Source: DASSUW01 sp963792385 (GTDB taxonomy: Bacteria > Actinomycetota > Thermoleophilia > Solirubrobacterales > Solirubrobacteraceae). From it: 64,000 nucleotides of DNA. This document shows positions 31,979 through 40,371 of the stretch, piece by piece (position 1 is the first letter of the stretch; every line of letters begins with the position of its first letter). The notes beneath the pieces were generated by a model. The model saw only the letters and a program-made list of their open reading frames with translations, was not told where the DNA came from and did not search any database. Where the stretch lies: the NCBI GenBank assembly GCA_963792385.1, contig CAWBVZ010000012.1, forward strand, positions 1 to 64,000. The letters run 5' to 3'. A program made the translations under genes and the position numbers.

Positions 31979-32991
31979 GTGCCCTCCTCAGGGATCGCGT
32001 ACGTGTGCTCCTCGCTCCAACCCACCATCACGCGGCGGCCCTGCTCGTCGAGGGCCTGCGCCGACGTGGTCTCAAGGTTCTGCCGCACGACCTGCAGCTC
32101 GCCGCCGTGCTCGAGGTCGACGAGATAGCGCGTGACCATGCCGGCGTAGGCGACGTCCCGCACCACGCCGGACTCGGTGTAGAGGCCGTCGCGCGGCTCC
32201 TCCAGCAGGCGGATCTTCTCCGGCCGGATCGTGAACCGCCGGCCACCGCGCTCGAGCACGTTCGAGACGCCGACGAAGCCCGCGATGAACTCGCTCTGCG
32301 GATGCTCGTAGACCTCGGCGGGCACGCCGATCTGCTCGATCCGGCCGTGGTTGAACACGGCCAGGCGGTCGCTCATCGTGAGCGCCTCCTCCTGGTCGTG
32401 CGTCACGTAGACGAACGTGATCTCGACCTCCTGCTGGATCCGCTTGAGCTCGACCTGCATCTCCTGGCGGAGCTTGAGGTCGAGCGCGCCGAGCGGCTCG
32501 TCGAGCAGCAGCACCTTCGGGCGGTTGACGATCGCGCGGGCGAGCGCGACGCGCTGGCGCTGGCCGCCGGAGAGCTGCGCCGGCGTCCGGCCGCCGAGGG
32601 TTGGGAGGCGGACCATCTCGAGCGCCTCGGTGGTGCGGCGCTCCCGCTCCTGCCTGGGCACCTTCTTGATACGCAGGCCGTAGCCGACGTTGTCGGCCAC
32701 GCTCATGTGCGGGAACAGCGCGTAGTCCTGGAACACGGTGTTGACGTCGCGCGCGAACGGCGGGCGGTCGGAGACATCGGTGCCGGCCAGCTCGATGCTG
32801 CCGGCGTCCGGATGCTCGAAGCCCGCGATCAGCCGCAGCGTCGTCGTCTTGCCCGAGCCCGAGGGGCCGAGCAAGGTGAAGAACTCGCCGCGGTGCACGT
32901 CGAGGTCGACGCCGTCGACGGCCGCGAGGTCGCCGTAGCGCTTGACCAGGCCGCGCAGCCTGATGTCGGGCGGAGTGTCCACGAGCGGCAC
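31975..32991 (-). CDS. potA: Spermidine/putrescine-type ABC transporter ATP-binding protein (PotA type)
   Basis: 338 residues. Walker A LLGPSGSGKTTTLRLIAG (about 40-57), Q-loop VFQDYALFPHMSV, signature LSGGQRQRVALARAI, Walker B VLLLDEPLGALD and H-loop YVTHDQEEALTMSD. The C-terminal TOBE domain (about 260-335) starts at FTIRPEKIRLL. First gene of the leftward potA-D-B-C-CBS operon, divergent from the methyltransferase gene at 33023. Confidence 0.94.
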   Translation of the reverse strand: MPLVDTPPDIRLRGLVKRYGDLAAVDGVDLDVHRGEFFTLLGPSGSGKTTTLRLIAGFEHPDAGSIELAGTDVSDRPPFARDVNTVFQDYALFPHMSVADNVGYGLRIKKVPRQERERRTTEALEMVRLPTLGGRTPAQLSGGQRQRVALARAIVNRPKVLLLDEPLGALDLKLRQEMQVELKRIQQEVEITFVYVTHDQEEALTMSDRLAVFNHGRIEQIGVPAEVYEHPQSEFIAGFVGVSNVLERGGRRFTIRPEKIRLLEEPRDGLYTESGVVRDVAYAGMVTRYLVDLEHGGELQVVRQNLETTSAQALDEQGRRVMVGWSEEHTYAIPEEGT

Positions 32992-33022
32992 ACTATTCGC
33001 CGGTATGGTGCCCCCGCGTCCA

Positions 33023-33790
33023 ATGCCGGAGCTCCTTTACGTCCAGCGCGACCAGCCGCAGGGCGTGCCGCCGCTCTCGCTCACCGGTGAGCGCACGTTG
33101 CCCGACGTGCCCGAGGAGAACTACTGGTTCCAGCGCCACCTCGCCGTGTACGAGTGGATCGCCGCCCGCGCACACGGCCGGCACGTGGTCGATCTCGCGT
33201 GCGGGGAGGGCTACGGATCGGCCGTGCTCGCCCGCACCGCTGCCTCCGTTGTGGGCGTGGACGCCAATCCTGAGGCATTCGAGCACGCGCGGCTCAAGTA
33301 CAGCGGCGACCGCGTTCGGTTCGAGCGCAACATGCTCGAGCTGTGGACCGGGGACGTGGACTGTGTCGTGTTCCTGCAGACGATCGAGCACGTGCAGGAC
33401 CCGGACGCGGTGCTCGGACACGTGCGCGAGCTGATTGGCCCGAACGGCGTCGGGTACGTCTCGACGCCGAACGTGCTGACCCTCGCACCAAAGGGTGCGG
33501 AGCGCTCCGGCAACCCGTGGCACGTGCGCGAGTACCGGGCGACCGAGTACCGGGCGCTGTGCGAGCGCCATTTCGGCTCGGTCGACCTGCTCGGGCTGTT
33601 CCACGCGCGCCGGCTGCGCGCTCACCAGTGGGCGATCGAGCACGCCGGCTGGGACGCGGTGCACGCTCGGCTACGGATCACGCGGCCGTTCTACGAGCGG
33701 CTGGTGCCGGCGATCTCCACGCGCGATTTCGCGCTGCGCCGCGGGCGGCTCGACAAGGCGCTCGACTTCCTCGCGGTCCTGCGGCCATGA
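33023..33790 (+). CDS. SAM-dependent class I methyltransferase (Rv3030-like)
   Basis: 255 residues. It has the SAM motif VVDLACGEGYGSAVLA (about 60-75), VVGVDANPEAFEHAR and the post-motif CVVFLQTIEHVQDPDAVL. The N-terminus LSLTGERTLPDVPEENYW is typical of the group adjacent to GH57 enzymes in Actinobacteria, where the Mycobacterium homologue Rv3030 is linked to methylglucose polysaccharide. An in-frame ATG at 33005 is an alternative start. Overlaps the GH57 gene by 4 bp. Confidence 0.85.
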   Translation: MPELLYVQRDQPQGVPPLSLTGERTLPDVPEENYWFQRHLAVYEWIAARAHGRHVVDLACGEGYGSAVLARTAASVVGVDANPEAFEHARLKYSGDRVRFERNMLELWTGDVDCVVFLQTIEHVQDPDAVLGHVRELIGPNGVGYVSTPNVLTLAPKGAERSGNPWHVREYRATEYRALCERHFGSVDLLGLFHARRLRAHQWAIEHAGWDAVHARLRITRPFYERLVPAISTRDFALRRGRLDKALDFLAVLRP

Positions 33791-35097
33791 GCCGGCTGTC
33801 GCTCGTCCTGCACACGCACATGCCGTACGTCGAGGGCTTCGGCACGTGGCCGTTCGGCGAGGAGTGGCTGTGGGAGGCGATCGCGACTTCGTACCTGCCG
33901 CTGCTGGACGTGCTCGACGCGCACCCCGGCCGCGTGACGCTGTCGCTCACGCCGGTGCTGTGCGACCAGCTCGAGGCGCCGGGCGCGCTCGACCGCTGCC
34001 TGGCGTTCCTGCGCGAGATCCGCCCGGAGTCGCACCGGCTGGACGTCGAGGCGGCGGACGCGGCGGTGGCGGCCGTGCTCGAGCGCGGTGCGGCGGCGTA
34101 CGAGGCGGCCGCGCACGCGCTCGCCGCGCGCGGCGACCTCGTGGCGGCGTTCGCTCCGCACGTGGCGTGGACCTCGGCCGCCACGCACCCGGTGCTCCCG
34201 CTGCTGGCGACGAGCACCGGCGTGCGGCTGCAGCTGCGCGCCGGCATCGCCGCGCACCGCGAGCGGTTCGGCGAGTGGGACGGCGGGCTGTGGCTGCCCG
34301 AGTGCGCGCACGCGCCGTGGCTCGACGACCTGCTCGAGGAGGCGAGCGTACGGGTCGCGTGCGTGGACTGGACTGACGTGCTCGGTCCGGGCGCGCACGC
34401 GCCGCGGCGGACCGAGTCGGGCGTCGTGCTCGCGCCGATCGACCGCGAGGCGATCGAGCTCGTATGGCATCCGCGCGGGTATCCGTCGCAGGCCGCGTAC
34501 CTGGACACGCACCGGCTGACCGAGCACCGGCACCGGGCGTGGGCGGTCGACGGCACCGTGTACGACCCCGAACGGGCCGCCGAGCAGGTGGCCGCGGACG
34601 CCGAGGACTTCGTGACGCGCGTCGCGGCGCGCGAAGGCGTGTCGGTGGTGGCGCTCGACACCGAGCTGCTCGGCCACTTCTGGCCCGAGGGCGTGGACTG
34701 GCTGAGGGCGGTGATCGAGGCGTGCGACCGGCACGGCGTGGCGCTCGAGCCGCTCGACGCGGGTGCCTGCGGGCCGGAGCCCGCGCCACCGTCCCCGCCG
34801 GTGACGTCGTGGGGCGAGGGCCGCGACCTGCGGGTGTGGAGCGGGCTCGGCGCGGGCGGGCTCGCGTGGACGCAGCGGCACGCCGAGCTGCGGGCGTTCG
34901 CGCGCGGCCGCCCGGGTGACCGCGCGCTGCGCGAGCTGCTCGCGCTCCAGTCCTCGGATTGGGCGTTCCTGGCCTCAGAGGGCAGCGCCGGGGCGTATCC
35001 GGTGGAGCGGGCGAACGGTCACCGGGAGGCGTTCGAGGCGGCGCTGGCAGACCCCGCGATGAGCCCGGAAGTGCGCAATTTGGCGCCTTGGATCTGA
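33787..35097 (+). CDS. Glycoside hydrolase family 57 protein, probable 1,4-alpha-glucan branching enzyme (Rv3031-like)
   Basis: 436 residues. The GH57 signature LSLVLHTHMPYVEGFGTWPF opens the protein. GLWLPECAHAPWLDDLL holds the WLPE motif with the family's usual catalytic Glu region, and VVALDTELLGHFWPEGVDWL holds the acid/base Asp region. Bacterial branching enzymes of this family are often about 520 residues, so this one is short, mostly at the C-terminal helical domain. It should remodel an alpha-glucan, perhaps a methylated one given the coupled methyltransferase. Confidence 0.88.
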   Translation: MSRLSLVLHTHMPYVEGFGTWPFGEEWLWEAIATSYLPLLDVLDAHPGRVTLSLTPVLCDQLEAPGALDRCLAFLREIRPESHRLDVEAADAAVAAVLERGAAAYEAAAHALAARGDLVAAFAPHVAWTSAATHPVLPLLATSTGVRLQLRAGIAAHRERFGEWDGGLWLPECAHAPWLDDLLEEASVRVACVDWTDVLGPGAHAPRRTESGVVLAPIDREAIELVWHPRGYPSQAAYLDTHRLTEHRHRAWAVDGTVYDPERAAEQVAADAEDFVTRVAAREGVSVVALDTELLGHFWPEGVDWLRAVIEACDRHGVALEPLDAGACGPEPAPPSPPVTSWGEGRDLRVWSGLGAGGLAWTQRHAELRAFARGRPGDRALRELLALQSSDWAFLASEGSAGAYPVERANGHREAFEAALADPAMSPEVRNLAPWI

Positions 35098-35181
35098 CGG
35101 ACGGGGTACAGACTCCGGCGAGCGGGCCGATATCTCCGTCCGGGCGGTGCGTATAGTGCCCCGCTTCGTCAAATCCGAATT

Positions 35182-35336
35182 GAACCTTTGCCGAGTCCCC
35201 GTCGCCCATGGCGCCGGGGAGCGGGGGAACCGTTTGGAGCCGGATGGAACCGGCTCCTGGGGCGAATCGTCACAGCACGTGTGACGTAGCGCAGGTCTTA
35301 GCGCGAGCCCGTCAGCTAACCCCGTAGGCGCTAGAG
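35182..35336 (+). promoter_or_regulatory. c-di-AMP riboswitch (ydaO/yuaA type)
   Basis: Conserved blocks occur in the right order: GCGGGGGAACC (35221-35231), the variable hairpin GGAGCCGG..CCGGCTCC, GGGGCGAATC (35260-35269), GTAGCGCAGG, and GAGCCCGTCAGCTAACCCCG ending in TAGGCG (35305-35330). These are the c-di-AMP-binding junctions of the ydaO-yuaA RNA. It ends about 22 bp before the GTG of an Rpf-like cell-wall gene, the classic actinobacterial target. Binding of c-di-AMP normally turns such genes off. Confidence 0.93.
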
Positions 35337-35357
35337 ACCATCAGGGGGTTTCTCGCT

Positions 35358-35993
35358 GTGCCGAACACTGATCTCGCGTCCCACGCTCCGTGGCTGGAGT
35401 CGCAGCGCCGCTCGCGCTCACGCCGCTTCGAGGCCGTGCGCCGGCTACGCCGCGTGCGCAGCCGCCGCAGCGCCGTCGTCGTCGCGCTCGCGTCCCTGAG
35501 CCTCGCGGCCGGCGGCGCGGTGGCGGCCGACCGCAGCGGCGGTGCGGCGTCCGTGCGCAGCGCCGGGAGCTCCGTCGTAGCCCTCCAGAAGGCGCTCGGC
35601 GTCCCCGCCGACGGCGTCTACGGCCCTCAGACCCGCCGCGCCGTCCGCCGCTTCCAGCGCGCGAACGGCCTCACGGTCGACGGCATCGCTGGTCCTCAGA
35701 CCCTCGCCGCCCTCGGACTCTCGGCCCGCGGCTCCTCGGCGCCGGCCCGGTCTCGCGACGCGGCATCGGTGCTGGCCCGGATCGCCCAGTGCGAGTCGGG
35801 CGGCGACCCGACGGCGGTGTCCGCCGACCGTCGCTACTTCGGCAAGTACCAGTTCCGCAAGGCCACTTGGCGGGCGGTCGGCGGCACCGGCAACCCGGCA
35901 GCTGCTCCCGAGGCCGAGCAGGACCGCCGCGCGGCGATCCTCTATGGCCGTGAGGGCACGGCTCCCTGGCCGGTCTGCGGGCGCCGCGCCTGA
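35358..35993 (+). CDS. Secreted peptidoglycan-binding, transglycosylase (Rpf-like) protein
   Basis: 211 residues. A basic N-terminus precedes the membrane/signal segment SAVVVALASLSLAAGGAVA (about 38-56). Next is a PG_binding_1 domain (about 65-118) with ALQKALGVPADGVYGPQTRRA and the twin repeat NGLTVDGIAGPQTLAAL. The C-terminal transglycosylase-like domain (about 130-205) has RIAQCESGGDPTAVS, with the catalytic Glu, and YFGKYQFRKATWRAVGG. It should cut peptidoglycan during growth or resuscitation. GTG start with AGGGGG 10 bp upstream, behind a c-di-AMP riboswitch. Confidence 0.9.
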   Translation: MPNTDLASHAPWLESQRRSRSRRFEAVRRLRRVRSRRSAVVVALASLSLAAGGAVAADRSGGAASVRSAGSSVVALQKALGVPADGVYGPQTRRAVRRFQRANGLTVDGIAGPQTLAALGLSARGSSAPARSRDAASVLARIAQCESGGDPTAVSADRRYFGKYQFRKATWRAVGGTGNPAAAPEAEQDRRAAILYGREGTAPWPVCGRRA

Positions 35994-36001
35994 CGGGTCG
36001 G

Positions 36002-39000
36002 TCACGAGTCGCGGACGCAGAGCGCCGCGAGCGAGATCCCGTAGATCGGCTGGTGGACCTGGCAGCCCATCCGGTCGGAGAAGAAGTCGGTGGTGGCTGC
36101 GGTCGCAAACGGCGCGGCCGCAGCCGCGCGCGTGAAGTCCTCATCGAGTTGTGCGAAGGCGCGCGCACGGGCCGCGTCGCCGAGGCGCGTCGCGGCGCGC
36201 ATCCGTGGGAACAGCGCGTCGTCGTGAAAGCCGCCGGGAAAGGCGGGGTCGCCGAACACGCCGATGATGAACTCCGACGGGTCGCCGGCGTCCACGAACC
36301 AATTCCCGTAGCCGATGTCCCATCCCTCCGGACTCGCGAGGTGATCGAACATCTCGAGGATCGGGAACGTCTTGACGTCGAGATCGAGCCCGATCGCGGC
36401 GAGGTTGCGGCGCATCACTCGGCCCTGCTCCACGCATGACGGCTCGTTGCAGGTGTAGAGGACGGCGCGTCGCCGCGGGTGCTCGCCGGCGAGGCGGCGC
36501 GCCCGCTCGACGTCGCCGCCGAGGCGATAGACGTCGACGTCATCGAACCCGCGGAGGCCGGGAGGGATGAACTGATCGGTCGGGCGGCCGGGGGCGCCGG
36601 CGGCCAAACGCCCGCTGTGCACGCGAACGGCGAGCGCGCGCCGATCGATCGCCGCGTTGAAGGCACGGCGCATGAGTTTGCTCGCAAACAGCGGCCGGCG
36701 TACGTTGAACACGAAGAAGTGCAGCGCCGGCGCCGGGCCGCTGAAGTACCGCTGGCGTCCCGCCCTGGCCCCGGCGCTGTGCGGCCCGTAGCGACGGTCG
36801 AGCGACGCCTCCCTTGTCGGGGCTACCGCGGCCACGTAATCGGCGCGTCCGGCCTGGACGTCGTCGGTGGCGTCGGCCGCGCCGACGTCGAGCTCGAACT
36901 TGATCTCCCGTAGCCGCGCCGGCCTTGACCCGCTGTAGTTCGGGTTGCGGCGCAGCACCAGCTCGTGCTGCGGTCGGTAGGACGCTACGTAGTAGGGCCC
37001 GGCCATCGGGATCCGCTCGATGCCTGCGACCGAGATCGGCGTCGTGGGCGGCACCGCGCAGAAGTAGGTACTCGCCATGCGCGACGGCAGCGTGGCCGAC
37101 GGGCTTTGCAAACGGATCGTCAGCTCGTCTCCGCGGGCGGTCACGCCCGCGAGGTGGTCGGTGCGGCCCGCGTGGTATGCCGAGAAGCCGACGACGTCGC
37201 CAAGCAGCGCGGCGCCGCCCGAGTCCACGTTCCGGTTGAGCGCGCGCTCGATCGCTCGGCTGAACGCGGCCGCGGTCACCGGCGCGCCGGATGGAGGCGA
37301 GAAGCGAAAGCCCGGGCGCACGTGGAACGTATAGGTGCGCCCGCCATCGCTGACGGTCGGCATCGCGCGAGCGACCTCAGGGTGAGGCACTGCTCCGGGC
37401 GGGTACGGCAGGTCGGGATAGTTGAGGAGCAGGGCGCACGTCGCGTACATCACGCGATCGGTTCCGAATGTCAATGCAGGGTCGATCGTGAACAGGCGCG
37501 GGAGCCGGAGGACGGTCGCGACGTCGGGAGCGGCGGGCGTCGATGCCGCCGGAGCCGGACTGGCCTGGACGGCGACCCACACGTTGCCCCCGACCACTGC
37601 GATGCCCTGAGGGCTGTTGCCGACCTCGACCGTGCGCGTCACATGCGGCTGGGGGCTGCCGGGCGCGATCCGCACGACGGTTCCACCGCGCCTGGTCGTC
37701 ACCCACAGCGCGCCGGCGCCGAACGCAACGGCCGCCGGCGCCCCGCTGACTGGCACAGTGTCGCCGACCGCGTTGGAGGCAGGGTCGATCCGCATGACTC
37801 GGTCCAGGAACGGCACCGCCACCCACACGCTGCCGGCACCGACGGCGATGCCGGCTGCGCTCTCGCCGACCGTGATCGTCTTGACTCTCCTGTTGGTACG
37901 AGGGTCGATCCGCGTCACCGTTCCGTCCTGCTGGTCGCTGACCCACACGCCGCCCGCGCCCACTGCCACGCTCGTGGGGTCGCTCCCGACCGGCGTGCGG
38001 TGCAGAACCCGGCGTGTCCGCGGGTCGAGTCTCACGACGCCCGAGTCATTGCCGGCGATCCACACCGCCTTCGCCGTTGCCGCCACCGGGCGGAAGTCCT
38101 CGGGGACCCCTCCGGTACCGAGTCGCTCCGCGCTGGCGACGCTGCCGAAGGCCAGGTCGATAACGCGTGCCGACGCACGAACGCTGTCGGCCACCCAGAC
38201 ACCGCTCGGGCTCGCCGCGAGGCCGTTCACGGTGATGCCGGGCGTGATCGTCCCTGCGATCTGCCGCGAGCGCGCCTCGATCTGCGTCACCGTGTTGTCT
38301 GCCAGGTTGCTCACCCACACCGATCCGGCCGCAGCGGCAACGTCAGCGGGGCGTGGGCCGACGCCGATCTGGTCGACGACCTTCCCGCTCTCGGCGTCGA
38401 GGATCGCCACGCTGTTCGGTCGGACAACGATGGGCTCCTCGCTGCCGGTCGTCGCGAGGAACACGGCGAGCAGCGCTGCTCCAGCCGCCATCCCGGCGGC
38501 GGCGCCGGCCACGACCGGGCGTCGCGACCGGCGGCGCGCCCGCGGGGGAGCGCGCCCCCGCACGGCGCGCACCTCATGTAGGCGCTGGCGCTCGGGGAAG
38601 CCTTTGAGCGCCACACGACCACGGTCGCGGAACCGGGCCTCCGGCATCGTGCCCGCGACCTGGCGCACGGTGTCGCTGACCAGCACCTCGCCGCCGCGAG
38701 CGCGTTCCATCACGCGCGCGGCGAGGTTGACGGCCGCGCCGAAGACCTCGCCGTCGCCCTCGATCACCTCGCCGGCGCTGAGACCGATCCGGACGCGGAC
38801 GCCGTCCTCTTCCGCCGCGAGATCGCGTTCGATCTCCAGCGCGCACGCCACAGCGCTACGCGCGGAGTCGAACAGCACGAGAAAGCCGTCGCCCGTGGAC
38901 CGGACCCGGCGGCCGCCGTGGGCGGCGACCAGGTCGCCGACGATCCGGTCGTGCCGGGCGAACAGACGCGCAGCGGCGTCATCACCCAGCCGCGTCGTCG

Positions 39001-39067
39001 TATCCGTGGACGCCTCGACGTCCGTGAACATGACCGTGGCGATGCCACTCCGGCGCTGAGTACTCAT
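36002..39067 (-). CDS. Class III nucleotide cyclase - membrane anchor - beta-propeller - peptide-binding protein fusion
   Basis: 1021 residues from the ATG at 39067. Residues about 8-170 are a class III cyclase: metal aspartates in MFTDVEAS (D16) and STGDGF (D60), and transition-state Asn/Arg in AVNLAAR. The usual Lys before the second metal site is Arg (RVRSTGDGF). One membrane helix follows (about 186-210). Residues about 215-520 repeat VGAGSVWVA.. / ..VTRIDPRTNR, a YVTN/NHL-type propeller. The rest (about 530-1020) is a SBP_bac_5 (DppA/OppA) domain: YTFHVRPGFRFSPPSG, and RRAFNAAIDRRALA. The cyclase should be cytoplasmic and the sensor part outside. Divergent from a CRP-type gene. Confidence 0.9.
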   Translation of the reverse strand: MSTQRRSGIATVMFTDVEASTDTTTRLGDDAAARLFARHDRIVGDLVAAHGGRRVRSTGDGFLVLFDSARSAVACALEIERDLAAEEDGVRVRIGLSAGEVIEGDGEVFGAAVNLAARVMERARGGEVLVSDTVRQVAGTMPEARFRDRGRVALKGFPERQRLHEVRAVRGRAPPRARRRSRRPVVAGAAAGMAAGAALLAVFLATTGSEEPIVVRPNSVAILDAESGKVVDQIGVGPRPADVAAAAGSVWVSNLADNTVTQIEARSRQIAGTITPGITVNGLAASPSGVWVADSVRASARVIDLAFGSVASAERLGTGGVPEDFRPVAATAKAVWIAGNDSGVVRLDPRTRRVLHRTPVGSDPTSVAVGAGGVWVSDQQDGTVTRIDPRTNRRVKTITVGESAAGIAVGAGSVWVAVPFLDRVMRIDPASNAVGDTVPVSGAPAAVAFGAGALWVTTRRGGTVVRIAPGSPQPHVTRTVEVGNSPQGIAVVGGNVWVAVQASPAPAASTPAAPDVATVLRLPRLFTIDPALTFGTDRVMYATCALLLNYPDLPYPPGAVPHPEVARAMPTVSDGGRTYTFHVRPGFRFSPPSGAPVTAAAFSRAIERALNRNVDSGGAALLGDVVGFSAYHAGRTDHLAGVTARGDELTIRLQSPSATLPSRMASTYFCAVPPTTPISVAGIERIPMAGPYYVASYRPQHELVLRRNPNYSGSRPARLREIKFELDVGAADATDDVQAGRADYVAAVAPTREASLDRRYGPHSAGARAGRQRYFSGPAPALHFFVFNVRRPLFASKLMRRAFNAAIDRRALAVRVHSGRLAAGAPGRPTDQFIPPGLRGFDDVDVYRLGGDVERARRLAGEHPRRRAVLYTCNEPSCVEQGRVMRRNLAAIGLDLDVKTFPILEMFDHLASPEGWDIGYGNWFVDAGDPSEFIIGVFGDPAFPGGFHDDALFPRMRAATRLGDAARARAFAQLDEDFTRAAAAAPFATAATTDFFSDRMGCQVHQPIYGISLAALCVRDS

Positions 39068-39139
39068 GAGTCTTCTCCGCGCCACTCTCCCACAGGCCCG
39101 CGTGCGCTCCAACCCGCAGCGTGCGATGCTCGCGCCCGG

Positions 39140-39799
39140 ATGGCCGAAGCGTTCCTGGATGCGCTGACCGAGATCGAGGCCGACGACCTGCGATCCGTCG
39201 GTCGGGGCAGCAGCTACGGCGCCGGCGTCACGCTCTTTCACGAAGGCGACGACGCCGGACCCGTGATCATTCTGCTGGCCGGTCGCGCGAAGGTGGCGTC
39301 GCTGACCACGACGGGGCGCGAGGTGATCGTCGCAGTGCGCGGGCCTGGCGATCTCGTCGGCGAGATGTCCCCGCTCGACGGCGAGCCGCGCTCGGCGACC
39401 GTGACGACGCTCGAGCCGGTCGAGGCGCTGATGGTGCCCGGCTCCGCCTTCGCCGCGTTCCTCGAGCGACGGCCGCGTGTCGCGCTGGTCATCCTGCGGA
39501 TGGTCGCCGGGCGCCTGCGCTATGCCGACGCGCAGCAGGCCGACTTCGCGACGCACGACGTGGTCGGGCGCGTGGCCCACCGACTGGTCGAGCTCTGCGA
39601 GCGCTTCGGAACGCCCGGTGAAGGGCGGATTGAGGTGGCGCTGCCGCTGTCTCAGGAGGAGCTGGCCGGCTGGACCGGCGCCTCGCGCGAAGCGGTGAGC
39701 AAGGCGTTGCAGCTCCTGCGGTCGCTGGGGATCGTCGAGACCGGGCGCCGGCAGGTGACGGTGCTCGACCTCGACGCCCTGCGACGTCGCGCGCAGTAG
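39140..39799 (+). CDS. Crp/Fnr-family transcriptional regulator
   Basis: 219 residues. The cyclic-nucleotide-binding domain (about 10-125) has GVTLFHEGDDAGPVIILLAG and the phosphate-binding-cassette region VGEMSPLDGEPRSATVTTLE, with an Arg (PRSA) in the cAMP position. The C-terminal HTH (about 150-215) has LPLSQEELAGWTGASREAV and SKALQLLRSLGIVE. Transcribed away from the cyclase fusion across a 72-bp gap, which suggests cyclase product and effector belong together. Confidence 0.92.
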   Translation: MAEAFLDALTEIEADDLRSVGRGSSYGAGVTLFHEGDDAGPVIILLAGRAKVASLTTTGREVIVAVRGPGDLVGEMSPLDGEPRSATVTTLEPVEALMVPGSAFAAFLERRPRVALVILRMVAGRLRYADAQQADFATHDVVGRVAHRLVELCERFGTPGEGRIEVALPLSQEELAGWTGASREAVSKALQLLRSLGIVETGRRQVTVLDLDALRRRAQ

Positions 39800-39917
39800 C
39801 CCCACAGCGGTGTGGCGGATTGCACAGAACGCGGTGGCGAAGTGCGTGGAGGCGCCCCTGGAGGTGGACGAGAGTGCAGCCATCGAACGCACCACCAACT
39901 GCTTCAGGAGGCCCGCC

Positions 39918-40226
39918 ATGTCCGCCAGTCACACCGTCACTCGCCGCGTCAGCACGATGCTCGCCACGCTGCTGATCGCGCTGGCCGCTCTGCCCGTCGT
40001 TGCGGGCGCGCAGCCCCTCGACCCGTCGGCGAACCGGCCGTTCATGAAGTCCGCGACGTCCGAGCCCGCTCCTACCGTCATCCGCACCACAGTCATCAAG
40101 CAGGAGGCTGCGCGGGCGCTGCCGATCGTGCTCGCCGGCGCCGCCCTGATCATCGCGATCGTTGGAACCGGCGTCGCCCTCGCCCGCGTCGCGCCGGTGC
40201 GCCGGCAGCTCGGCGTCGGACACTGA
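39918..40226 (+). CDS. Small membrane protein, function unknown
   Basis: 102 residues. AGGAGG at 39906-39911 fits the ATG at 39918, not the longer frame from 39810. N-terminal signal-like helix MLATLLIALAALPVVAGA (about 14-31), a short extracytoplasmic section rich in Ser/Thr/Pro, and a second helix LPIVLAGAALIIAIVGTGVALA (about 68-89) with a basic end. No family recognised. Downstream of the CRP gene by 118 bp and closed by a clear terminator. Confidence 0.7.
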   Translation: MSASHTVTRRVSTMLATLLIALAALPVVAGAQPLDPSANRPFMKSATSEPAPTVIRTTVIKQEAARALPIVLAGAALIIAIVGTGVALARVAPVRRQLGVGH

Positions 40227-40248
40227 CCCACAGTCCCCCGAGCAAACC

Positions 40249-40274
40249 ACAGGCCCGCCTTCGAGCGGGCCTGT
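40249..40274 (+). terminator. Hairpin terminator
   Basis: ACAGGCCCGC (40249-40258) and GCGGGCCTGT (40265-40274) are a perfect 10-bp inverted repeat with a 6-base loop, 22 bp after the small membrane protein stop, followed by CGTCGTCC. Confidence 0.85.
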
Positions 40275-40371
40275 CGTCGTCCGCCCGACCGGTCAACATT
40301 CTCAACTGACCCGATTCGGGTGGACCGCCTGGGGGTATTAGGCTGCCGCCATCCCGCGAAGTAGGAAGGGA

